From Hydractinia symbiolongicarpus (taxonomy: Eukaryota > Cnidaria > Hydrozoa > Anthoathecata > Hydractiniidae): a stretch of DNA of 64,000 nucleotides. The notes beneath the pieces were generated by a model, which saw only the letters and a program-made list of their open reading frames with translations, searched no databases and had not been told where the DNA came from. Positions 12,537 to 24,700 of the stretch are shown here, piece by piece (position 1 is the stretch's first letter; the number at the start of each line of letters is the position of its first letter). A program made the translations under genes and the position numbers. The stretch is from contig NC_079882.1 of the NCBI RefSeq assembly GCF_029227915.1, positions 2,728,001-2,792,000 on the forward strand, in the 5' to 3' direction.

Positions 12537-13841
12537 TTATTGCTTCTTGATGCAGGTGTTAGCGTTAGATGGTCCAGCTTTATGTTTTAGCTCAATTCCT
12601 ATGACAAATGGCAGAATCTTTAATATAAGACGCGAACTAAACCAGGATTGCAACTCGACTGCAGTAATAGTGATATGCATTACTATACTTCATTCTAAGT
12701 TCTACTTCATTTAATTCGTTTGACATTGTTCGGAAATTGGATACGCCGTCTTATATACCCAGGGCTTTTTTACTTATTGTCGTATTTATTTCTAAAATTT
12801 CACTTGGAACTTCCTACAACCTCCAATTTCATTGTTGTTGATTTTACCTTAGGAATGTAATTACTTCCTTCAGGGTACAATTTTTATTTTTCCATTGTTG
12901 GTCAAGCTTTAGCAGACGATTTTCCTGATAATTCTTGAAAACACCAAAATGAATATTTTTAACATTATTTATTAACTTTTAAGAATTTTTTTGAACGTGA
13001 ATAATGTTGTTATTTATATTATTTGAGTTGTGGTAAATATTGCATTTCGTTTGATAGGTGGACACAGGTAAAAAAAATTATACACATAACTGTAAAGTGT
13101 CCATATCACGTTCGTCTATCAAACGAAGTACAATAGGTGGTCTGTGTATATTCAAAAAATGTTTAAAAAGTGGTAAATGTTTGACAATACCTTTTTTCAA
13201 AACTTTTGCGTTATATGTGCTTAGATTTTATACTTTTTTGTGTGGAGAATATAATGATAAACACGATAGTGTAAATATAGAATTATTTAAAATATTTTAA
13301 ATTTATTATTGATTTAAGCTAACTCTACCATTTAATACTACTATAATACTAGAATTATAACTGTGTCGAGTTTTCATTAAGGTAGCACTTTACCGAGTAC
13401 CATTGTGCTTGCATTCTCGATATTATTTCGGAGAGAAGTCTCGCGTGTGCATAGAGTGGTAGCATGTTTAACGAGCTGCGCTGAAGTAGCTTAAATTGTT
13501 GACGCTTTTGAAAGACGCAGTTTTACGAAGATTTACGAAACAAGGGGGTTAAGTAACAAAGCATCTTACAAAAAGTGTCCGAAAAAGCAACATTTTATCC
13601 CCCGTATTTTCAAACAAAATGGTACATAAAAACAGTACACATAACTGCGCAGCGAATTACTTGCCGCACTCATGCGCATTGAAAATCTGCATCAATGCGC
13701 AAAGCGTGCAAACCCACAGAAATTATTTCAAATGTAAACAAAACTTACTTTCATGATGGCGCAGTAAAGCTATGTTCAGATTTTCTTTTTTCTTACATAT
13801 GAAGAACATGAAAAACAGGAGGGTGTAACTTAACACCGAAA
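12537..13841. other. Intergenic region between TCP11-like and MANSC genes
   Basis: No gene is supported. There is a 12-bp inverted repeat (TTCGTTTGATAG at 13046-13057 with CTATCAAACGAA at 13118-13129), inside which GTGGACAC and GTGTCCAT also pair imperfectly. This suggests a small decayed hairpin element. The ORF at 13058-13300 begins inside this hairpin and looks incidental. Confidence 0.55.
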
Positions 13842-16800
13842 ATGAGAGGGTTTATTATAGCCCTGCTATGTTTTATTCCCTCAGTATGGTCGGGTAAGTG
13901 TATCTTTTTATTATGGTTTTTTGGGGTAGGTTTTTGCCCATCATGTAGCTAGCTAGCGAAACAGTCTTTTCTCCGAATATTTTTTGATTATTTATTGCTT
14001 TCTATTATACATAATCTGGTAATATGCGTATATTAAATCTTCCTGTATAACAGGCTGAAACATAAGAATAAACAAACATGGCGAAATATTATTCAAAGCA
14101 GAATTTTTTGCAAAATAAATTGCTTTAATTTTGCAAAACTTGTACACATCTAGGTTTTTTGTCGAATAAAATTGTGTATGTAATGTACTACAAAATAAAT
14201 AGAAGCTAAAATTTTATGGTTCTTAAGTGTAGCAAGCTACAGTCTTTTTTTTTATTTTTTTTTGTCTTTTCAAATTTATGTTATTCGCAAAAATTACATG
14301 TAATTTTCTTATAACCAGACTATAAACATTTCAGCTGAAAAAAATAGCAAAAAAATTGAGAACAGCCGATAACAAAGCCAAAATTTTCAGTTTCTAATGA
14401 ACGCAGCTTTTGACATTCTTCTTTGCACAGCCGCTATAACACAAAATTTTGTAGATTTTTTGCTGACCTATGGCCAAAAGAATTCAGCGGTAAATACTCC
14501 GAAGCTGGCCACTGCGAAATTGTTCTTTTGCACATGTGTAGACCAGGTCAGTAGCATGCTTTCATTACAGTATAATCCACACCAAGGGCAAAATTTGAAG
14601 AAAATAAACATGCTGACGTCAACACCAATTTAGCACCTTCCAGGAGTTTAGGTGTAAGGTTATATGTCGTAATTGTGCTTTCAAAGCATTTTTTAAAATA
14701 AATTCTTAACAATAGATTTCAAATGGTCCTCCAAAGAATATTCAGAACAGGCCGCCAAAACAACATGCAATCCGCTGAAAAGAGAAGATTCGAAGACGTT
14801 AAAACAACATAGTAGAACAGCTAATTTTACTGAACTTGGAAAAGTTTTGGATGTTGAGGTAAATAACGAACTTTAGACCACTTTTTGTACAACGTAATGA
14901 TTTTGTGTTGAGAACAATAGGCATATTGCTATTTTAGCCATAAGAGTGTGTGCACATGGACACAAATCCGCAAAGTTCCGTAAACCGTTGTAAACATTGG
15001 CATTGACAAGTTTTATGTTTTAGACATTACTCAAAAGCTTATTCTTGTTCCAGGATTTTTCCTTTTATAAGTGAAAAATTATTTCCCGCGGTCTCTCTCA
15101 TAGACTCAAAATCCTGTGATTTAGAGTGTTGAAAACGAGAGCGCGACGAAATGGCGATAACAAGGTCAGACAGTGTGAAATACTTTTAAAAAACCCTCTT
15201 CTCTCATACAAAACGTTAGACGTTAACGAACGTGTCAGAGCAAATCCCTTAAAATCAAATCTATCATAGAGCAAACCCCGACTTATAATCAACCAATAAG
15301 CACAAAGCCTGCGTGGTCGCATCTTATCCTCCTAATTAATACAGAAATTATTTTTTTCGGGTGAGTGAGGCTATTTGCGCTCAAAACAAAGGACTTTCGA
15401 TTGATCACTTGAGTAATTAATAATAAATAGAAGTAACCGATCAATAAGTGCGGTCAGTATTCTTTCCGCACAAAATTCGTTTGCGTCCCAGCGTAAATCC
15501 ATATAAGAACTGACATTATCATGAAGAACAGTTCTGGGAAGTTTTTTTAAAGTTTTATTATAATTTAACTGTTATTGTTATACTTCTTCAAATTCCAATT
15601 CCAATTGGAATGAATTTACTAATTTATATACTTCCAATCTCCAATAAAACAAGTCCACTTGAATTTTCTAGCAATTGCCTATTCACGAAAATAACTAACT
15701 AAAATAAGCTAAGAACAGAATAAATTTAGGAAGATTTACGTGCGGAATTTACAAAATAAATAAGATTGGTTTTTAAATTTTTTCATAAAATTCATAAAAT
15801 CACGTGTTTTGCTTCAAACTGTAGTATGTTGTGTTATTTCAATAAATCAGCATAACAAACGCGTGCTTTTGATTTTATTTACAGACATGTGGCATTCTTT
15901 GTTGCGAAGTCGAGTCATGTGATTTGGCCTTGTTTGAAAATGACCATTGTTACGCCGTTCAATGTTCGGATTTGTCGAGTTGTGAAATGGTTTCGTCTCA
16001 AGCAAAGTCTCAAATTATAACGTTTACAAGAAAATCGGGAAGTGACGTATGGACAAATGGTATGTAAGCAACAGACCATGCAAACATAAACACAACCTCG
16101 TTCCCAGGGCATTTTGCCTTTTCGATTAATTTGATGGCTTAGGGGTGACACGACCCTGGGGACGAGGTAGATATAAACAAGAAACATAAACGCTAGGAAT
16201 ACAGATGGATATATTTAGTAACTTAGAAACTTAAATCAAAATTTTGCCCTTAACAATTTTGATTCAAATGAAAAACGAAGTTGCTTTAAACGGCAACCTT
16301 TATAACGATTTATTCGAAACATTCTTCATGTCATTTTTGGTATGAATTTTAGGAGATCAAGGAAAAAGTAAAAACGCTGGTCCCTCTGACCAAGAAAACA
16401 AGACGAAAATAGTTACGAAACAAGCAGCGGTTCAGAAAAGTTCTATACCTGAAATCACCACAGTCTCAAGTGAAAATAAAGGTAGGACATTTGATGTTTA
16501 TGACGGCTATATATCGGGTTACTGACTAGGTGAAGTATTCCATGAACAAAGAAGACTATTTCCCTGCATTATCATTGGCTGCCTAAGGGTGATTTTCCCC
16601 TTTGTTTTTCTGCAGATCGTTGAAGAGAAAAGTTGTCACTACGTATGCTACTGATGTTTCTTTAGAAAAAAATTATTCCTGTGCAAAAAAATCGAACTAG
16701 TCTACAATATTGAGCAGTTAAATAATATATTTCAGTGGATGCGCTTTTTCATGGCCAAGCAAACACTAATCATCTATCGACTTGACTTCGCTTAAGAAAC

Positions 16801-17708
16801 ACATTTCGCTCGAACGTTTTTTAAACTCGAATCACGCTTCACGTTGCCAATTTTTTAAAATCACAAGCATCTGATAGAAATTTATTGGTCAAGACTTGTA
16901 ACATTAATGTTGACTTTTAGGTTCTGTTATCACCTTATCAAATAAAGACAATAAAGTGGAATCTCCAATGGATGCCCTGTTACATAAAGAAGTTACCATG
17001 GTGAGAGATAAACAGAAACAAAATGATGAATCAGCTAAAAAAGAAACAGTAAATAGAAAGATGCCGACGGGTAATGTCGGAGAAAAAATACAAGATATCA
17101 CAGAACATTATTTGAAAGCTGAAGAAAAAAGTGATATGACGGCGTTGCAAGAAAATGAAACTAGTGTCACACATACTAAGGTAAATTGTCATAAGTTTTT
17201 GCAAGATTTGGGCCTGAAAACGCAGTGTCGTTATGGAAGTGCAAGTCAGTTTGTGAAAATTTCAAGGTACCAGTAATTAATAAAAAAGCGCAAAATTTTT
17301 GCGAACATACATTTCTGCGAAAGGTAAAGAGTGAAATTTCAATTTCAGCGCTGTGATAAAATTGTCTTTTTGAGAAATCGTCGACCCTAGTTTCCGTAAC
17401 TTCAAAATTTCTTCGCTCAAGGACGATAAAGTATAAACACCTATTAATTTGTGAATACAAACACGAAGCAGTGTTCATGTTAACTGTCATGGATTTCTCT
17501 CTGGCATTTGGAATGTTCCAAAGACAAATATGTTTACATTTAGGCTAAAAACCATCGTCGGGATCTACGCCATACGTTGATTTCGCCTATAACCATTGGA
17601 GCATTCACGTGTATGACCGTTATAGCTGTGAGCGGCTTTGCTATGGCTATCATCAAGTATCAACGCGAACGAAAAGAATTTGAAGATAAACAAACGCAAG
17701 AACCATAG
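13842..17708 (+). CDS. Single-pass membrane protein with MANSC-like cysteine cluster, 307 aa
   Basis: Six exons: 13842-13893, 14716-14858, 15885-16059, 16353-16481, 16921-17180 and 17544-17708. All have GT/AG ends and continuous frame. Exon 1 encodes a signal peptide (MRGFIIALLCFIPSVWSG). Eight cysteines follow at residues 35, 67, 71, 72, 77, 87, 92 and 98. They sit in the pattern CGILCC....CDLALF.....CY.V.C.....C, which resembles the MANSC (MANEC) domain of MANSC1, LRP11 and KIAA0319-type proteins. Residues ~125-253 form a low-complexity stalk rich in Lys, Glu, Ser and Thr. A hydrophobic helix spans about 265-290, and a short charged tail (KYQRERKEFEDK...) ends the protein. This layout (signal, MANSC, stalk, one membrane span, short tail) matches MANSC1. 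The domain call is from memory of the cysteine pattern; ligand and function are unknown. The gene converges on Dachsous. Confidence 0.75.
16095..16168. mobile_element. Short hairpin MITE in MANSC intron 3
   Basis: The 74-bp element has near-perfect terminal inverted repeats: ACCTCGTTCCCAGGG on the left and the reverse complement of ACCTCGTCCCCAGGG on the right. It sits in the intron between exons 3 and 4 of the MANSC gene. Related termini recur at 60032-60145 and 60466-60554. Confidence 0.75.
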
Positions 17709-18795
17709 CATTACTCCTCATATATTCTCTAGACAACTTTGTACTCCGTTACCAACTCCTTTACTGTTAATACTGTATTAACATTGAAGTTTTTGTTAAG
17801 AATTTTAAATTTAGGGCGTAGCGTATTGTAGAAGGCAGCTTTAGTTAGAGACGTTTATATTTTTTGTGCGTTAGGGTCACAGGTCTGGGAACGAATCGAG
17901 ATCTTTCAAAGCAGAAATGATAAGCAGTTTTATTGAAAGGATATATTTACATGACATGTTTTTTACGAAATAATCATATTAATGTATAAGTTAAAACTAA
18001 TGATAAAAACCATTAAAAAAATTACCAAGAAAATAAATTCTCTTTCTTGAATTTCGAAGGTGATTTAAATAGTTCACTTGATAAATATTTATAAAAATAA
18101 AAAAAAAAATAAAAACGCAATAGGTATTCAATTAAGTGATTTGATTTTTAACAATTTTTGTGCAATGTTAAGATTTTTGTTTCGAAAAAGAATGAGCAAA
18201 GTCGATGTTTTCGACATGCTAACACTGTTAACGATTATAATGACCGAATAATAAAGGTTTTTCTAATTGTTTGGAAAACTTCGTTGCTGATAAAACTTCG
18301 CAAAACGTACTTTTGTTGTAAGCAGAAAAGGTCGCAACATATAGAGCACAGAAATCTAGGACATTTATGTTGTATGAGATTATCTGAGGTTTACTTCAAG
18401 GTAGCGTAAAGGCAATGATTGGTTCCGTAATATTTTATTCTCGCCCCTTTTTTTCACCCTAAGGTATTCGTTTGCTGGAACGCGAGGTAGAAAAAATAAC
18501 GCAAGGAGGGAGGGCCATTCTTTCAGGTGGGAAAGTAGGTAACTGGGACTTTATTTTGTTACAAACTTCAGGCGAGATTTTATCAGGCTTTGTCGCGTTA
18601 CAGCAAACAAATTATTTACAGACTAACTGATAAATTTCGTTCAAATATTGAATTCCAAGCAGCTATTTAACTGATCACATCCGTGTTAAAAATAAAAAAT
18701 ATACATGTCCTCCTTTTTTCGAAGGAAATCTTTTGATGTGCAGCATAAAACTTTCTTGTTACAAGAAAGCAAACAATGAACCAGTACGAGAACAG
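17709..18795. other. Convergent intergenic region (3' ends of MANSC and Dachsous genes)
   Basis: It holds the 3' flanks of two convergent genes. AATAAA-type sequences occur near 18032 and 18097-18115. No RNA gene, repeat or supported ORF was seen; the 83-codon ORF at 18158-18409 has no recognisable features. Confidence 0.55.
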
Positions 18796-21700
18796 TTACA
18801 CTTCTTCGTCCGAAACATCAATATCGGATAACGTAATCATGCTTTCTGTCCTGTGCAATGGAGAAGTTAGTCCGATTTTAAACCCACCCGCACCGGGTGA
18901 GTGGGATCCGTAATTTTCTTGCGTACCGACCGAGGAAACCGACGGTGAACGAAATACAAGCGGCGTAAGTGCCGGAGTAAAGTTCGGCGATAGTGCACCG
19001 GACGTATAAGCTGACGGGATTTCTTGTGGTGTACGCGGTAATGATGGAACAGACGACAGCATGCTTGTTCGTCCGGATTTTAGTACTTGCAACGGGATTT
19101 CATCCGGATGATTTGGTATATTTTGATCTCTTGTACAGTTATTATAGCGATTATCAGTAGTATTCAATACGCTGTGTTCTGGTATCGAATGTGTTGCGAG
19201 TTTGTTAGTTCTACCTATCTCCGAGAAAACAGAATTCACCGGATTAAATTGTGGTCCCCAGTTATTCATATACTTATAATCATAGTTCCCTCGAAGGTCA
19301 TCTTCACTACCAATAATCGTGCTCAGAGAATCGCCGTGAGATAACACTCCTTCCTCTTGGAATGGTCTCACTCCATCCATGACAGCATCTTGCTCCTCAG
19401 CGTCTACTTCTGCTAACTTGACATAAAGGAGATTCCCAACATCGATTCCACTCGCGGCTTCACCACCTCCTTCTTCTCGGAAATCCTTCAAGCTTTCGTG
19501 ACTACTAGCACGCTCGGTGATTTTAGATTGCTTTTGAGCAGGCGGGCGTGTAAAAGAAGTTACTGCCGTGCTAGAACTGATGCTGTACAAGCTGCTTTGC
19601 TGGGTAGATCTAGACACGCAGCTTCTGGTTGGCTTTTTTTTAATTTTCGTCGATGGATAAGCAAATACGCTATCTTGCTCGAGATCTTTTAGGCTCATGC
19701 TGGACAATGTATCCGAAAATGGTCGGATTTCCGATTCTGGAATAGCTTGTTCATGATAAATACCGAAAGAATATGTGCTTGCTTTATCGGTAGCTGACAC
19801 AGATCTTACCGTATTGCCACTCTCTGGAACAAGACCTCCTGTATCAGAAGAGGTCTGGGTTTCTGGCTTGTTGTTGTAGCTTGAAAAAAAGGGAGGTTGT
19901 AAAGGATCGAAAGACGAGGCGTTACTGTGCAAAAGTTCGCGTTCCACCGATGAGCTAGGTCCCAAATTGTCTTTTTTCGGCTTGCAAAATGGACTTTGGT
20001 TAGTTTGTTGTAGACAAGTTCTCTTGCGACGGCAATAAACCACGACACACAATAGAAACAACACTAATACGAACACAGACACTGATGCCACTATCACCAG
20101 GGTGGATATGGTTGCGGACTTAGGTGCATGTATAATTTCGGTAGTTATACGAGCACATCCTGGACATGTAAAATTAACAGCAACCGTTATCTCTGTACTA
20201 CTCGCGGTCGTGTTAGGACCGTTATCTGCAAGCACTTTAAACGAAAGAGGTTGGTCGCCAACACTTCGTCTATTTCTCTTGGATTCTCTATTTCGGCGAA
20301 GGTCTTGCATAACAACAATTACACCGCTCGTTTGATTAACAGAGAACTCTTCGATATTTATCGGGAATATCAAATAGCGTACTATCCCAGCCGTGCCACC
20401 GTCCTTATCTGTCGCATTCACCTAAATGTTTTTTAAAAACATTTTAAGTCAGCAGAATTCTGGTGGTAAGAAAAAAAGACGTGAATTCAATTTCACAGGC
20501 GTCACTTAAAGTAATCGCCCTGGGTAATCGAGCATTTTCGGTAAGATTGTAAGAGAAATAGATTCTTACCCTTCCTATTTCGCTACCAACTTTTAGGCTA
20601 GCAGGAATTTTGAACTCGTACGTCTGTTTTAAAAATTCCGGTTGATATTCGTTTACGTCTTCCACAGTAATTTGATATTCGAAGCTTGCAGATCTGGGCG
20701 GTTTGCCGTTATCGATGGCTAGCACACTCAGACTGTACACACGGACCTGTTCGTAATCCAACGACTTGGTTGTGTACACCCAGCCACTGGTAGCATCTTT
20801 CATGTGGAATTTACTCACACCTGTCCCGTTGATAATGCGATAATTGACCTGTAAAGAAGATTTTGTCACCCTTAAATGAAAACCGGTTTTGAATGACAGA
20901 TTTTTCGCGGGTATTTATTTTCGCGCTTTTTTGTAGCTAAAAAAACGTGATTGCACACACAAAATAAATGGAACGCGAAGATAATCCTCACAAGGGATCA
21001 TAAACGTACTTGTGAGAATCTTTTGTCAAAAAATATTTGGTAACGTTTTTACGTCATTCGCGAAAATTAATACCGGTAAAATATAATTCGCGAAAATGTC
21101 TACCCGCAAAAATTAGTAACATTAAAGCAGTTGTTGAAATTAACTTAACAAATCATACTGAACAAAGATCTAAATGTGTATGCCACACCCATTGGCCACA
21201 CCAACCCAGTAGTGGTATCTGTGTTACGGGGTATATGATCATATTTTCCGGATAATATGTGTAAGAGTTAACGTTAAGGTTATTATGCATAATGACCGAA
21301 CAGAGGTTGTCCGCTCAAAAGTTGACCTCGATTTTTCTGATATTTCTAACATTCCTGACATTTTTAGCTTAAAACCATGATGACATTTTTACCTTAAAAC
21401 AATGACATTTTGGGGGTTTTTCACCCCTTCTTTTTCCTATAGTTATGATGAACTAGCCAACTGTTTAGGACACTTCATAAAGACCAAATTTTCCTGGCAT
21501 TTTATTGACAAATTACCTATATTATTAAAATTGCTGACAATTCTTGACACAGTAGACATCCTGTCCTGTCACACACATTTAGACGTGCCATCTGCAGACA
21601 GACAAAAATTACTCACCAAACCATTCGAGCCTTCGTCTTTATCTACTGCATTTACTTTTAAAGCCATGCTATTGGGAGGTAAATTTTCTTTGATTTTCAA

Positions 21701-24700
21701 AGGAACTTGAACTTGAACTTTAAATTGCGGTGTTTCGTCATTAACGTCAAGAACTGTTACGTTTAAACTAACGAACGTTTTTCGTCCTAATCCTATGAAA
21801 GAAAAATTGAAAGTAAAATATTTTTAGTCATTCTAAGGTTTTAATAACCTCTTTTGTTTGATCTTCTTACCATATTAATGAATGAAATTATATGCTTCTT
21901 CAATTTTGATCTGGAAAATCATTATAATTTCTTTACAAGAAAAACAAACAAACTGAATCTCAGTCATATTGACTGGACACCTTAATAAAACATTTCAAAT
22001 TTCGAACAGCATTCTTCCGTTAGGGGAAGAAAGAAATAATAAGAAAAATTACCTTCCCGGTCAGCCGCTTTAATAGTCAGTTTGATTTGCGAAGTGGTTT
22101 CACGGTCCAGTTCTTTTGCAGTACTCACCCAACCAGTGTCCGGGTCTATGCTCAACCAACCGAATAAATCCTGTCCTGAGTGAATTTCGTATTTAATTTT
22201 CGCGTTGCCAGTCGTCGGATCGTCGGAATCATACGCCGTCAACTGAATCAACGACGAACCAATATTTACGTCTTCCTTTACAGAGATATTATACGAATTC
22301 TTCAAAAAATATGGCGAATTATCGTTAGCATCTTCAATCTTTATTCTCGCAACGCATTTGCCAGATATATTTAAATCGTGGGCTGTCGCAATGATCTCTA
22401 GAGTATAACCATCTTTCTTTTCTCTGTCTAACGGGTTGTTAACTTTGATTTCTCCCGAGTACACACCAATGCTAAACGCATCGCCATCATTACCTTTATC
22501 TAATATGCGATACTGTATGGGTTGGTAAACATCAGAGGGAGTCGCAAGTACCTTGTCAACATGGGAACCGATTGTTGCGCCCTCCGAAATTGTCAGGTAA
22601 TACACACTTCTTCCGAAGACAAGATTGATAGCCTTTTTACCGGAGATTGTTAATAATACGGTAGCCGTGGAGCTTTTACTACCATTTCTTCCCAAAAAAT
22701 CGTAAGCTAAAACGCCCAGCTTGAACGTTTTCACTTCAGAAGGAAACGTGAAGTCCTTATTTGTGAATATGATTCCAGTCTCCTGTTCGATGGTAAACGC
22801 ATCCTTTGGGGGGTCGACCTTATATTGCACGTGTCCGTACCAGGTGCTATCTAAATCGGTAGCCGTTACTTTAGTAATATACGTGTGCATTTTCAAGAAG
22901 TTCGTCACGTTGACGGAGTATTCCGCTCGATTAAATTGGGGACTGTTATCGTTCGAATCGTCGACTTTAATTCTCAGCTCAGTGTACGACCTGTGAACGG
23001 TGTCAAACGCAGAGATGTTCAATACATACCGAGTTTGTCGTTCATAATCAAGTCTTTCGCTTAAAGTCAGCGTGCCAAGTTGACTGTCAATATTAAACAC
23101 AGAATGGCAACGCAGGCACTCTAAGCTGTACTTAATTTCGCTTTTTATTGTATCGACATCGACAGCCGTGATTGTTGTAATGACTGTTCCCACTGGAGAG
23201 GCCTCACTCACGTGAATTGGTTTCAATTTAGGCAAAACAGGCGGATTGTCGTTTTGGTCTTGCACAATAATTGTGATTTTGCTGTCGTCCCAGTGATTGG
23301 CTGTATCCGTAACTCGAACCACCAAGTGATATTTCTTTTGTTGTTCATAGTCGATATTCTTCATAAGCACTAAATAATTATGCCTGATAGCAAACACTTT
23401 GTTATCATTACCGCTAATGATTTCAAGTTTCAGCTTGTATTTATCCAATTTATCGTTGTCACTTATAATAAATTTAGCCATCATAGTCCCTTGCAAGTCT
23501 TTTTCGTTCGTTTCGGGATAATCAAATTCCGACTCTTTCGGGTGAATGCTTGGAAAATTATCGTTGACGTCGGTTAAGTTGATAAGGACATTTAAAAAAG
23601 AACTGATCGAACTGGGACCATCACGCGTGGTTGCGAGCACACCTAAAAAAAAGCCAGGGTTTGTTTCATAGTCCACGGCTGCACTGTTATTGACGTAGAG
23701 TTCGCCTGTGCTGGTAATCGCGAATGCATGTCCTGGGTTACTTCCCTTAACTATTTGATACCATATCGATTTATTTAAAGTGCTTACAGCCACTATGCGA
23801 CCAAGCTGAGTATTTGGTGCTGGGTTTTCTTGCAAACTGAACACGACCGATTTATTCAAAAATGACAAAACCGTTTTATTCGGGTTGCCAATGGTAATGA
23901 AAACGGGAACAAACGTTTTGTGCTGGCTAAAACCAACATCTTGCGCCTTGACATGTAAGCGATATTGCCCTTGTGTTAGAGTTGGATTGATAATTCGAAT
24001 CGCACCCGTTCGTTTGTTAATCGCGAATTCTCGACTCGGTGGGTCGATATAGTAAGTCACCTTTTGCCTACCGTCTTCATCGGCGTCTGTTGCAGTTACT
24101 TTGACAACGGGTGTCATAGCAATGTTCGACACGGTTACTGCATAAACACCACTTTCAAAAACAGGACTGTTATCATTTTGGTCTATCACTCGTACAGTAA
24201 CATTAGCCATATCAGAAAATTTATTTTCGGGACCGGTTGCTTTAACTTTCAAGTGATATAATTTTGTCTTCTCGTAATCTAATTCTTTCAGCAAGAAAAC
24301 TTCTCCGGTATGTGGGTTCACGGAAAAATACCCATCCCCGTCTCCGAGTAACGTGTAGCGTATGTTTGCATTTGTGCCACTGTCTTTGTCAATCGCCTTC
24401 ACTTGAACAACAGACACATTCGCAACTTTGTTTTCCCTCATATTTTTTATGTATGATTTTTGTTGAAACACTGGCTTCTCGTCGTTAACATCATCAACTA
24501 TGACGGTCACATTTTGTTGCGCCCTTTGCTTTGGCGGGCTTGTGTTATGAACTTCAACTAGAAATTCGTATTTATCGATCGCTTCACGATCAAGTCTTCT
24601 GAGAACAGACAGCTTTCCGGTTTTACTGTCCAGGTGAAACGCATCATCTCCGTGAAACTTTGAAATGGCGTATTCCACTTCGGCGTTCGTGCCGATGTCG

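Noticed and set aside
19087-20436. Plus-strand ORFs opposite the Dachsous tail, and the 20048-19806 frame
   Set aside because: They overlap the well-supported cytoplasmic domain in other frames.
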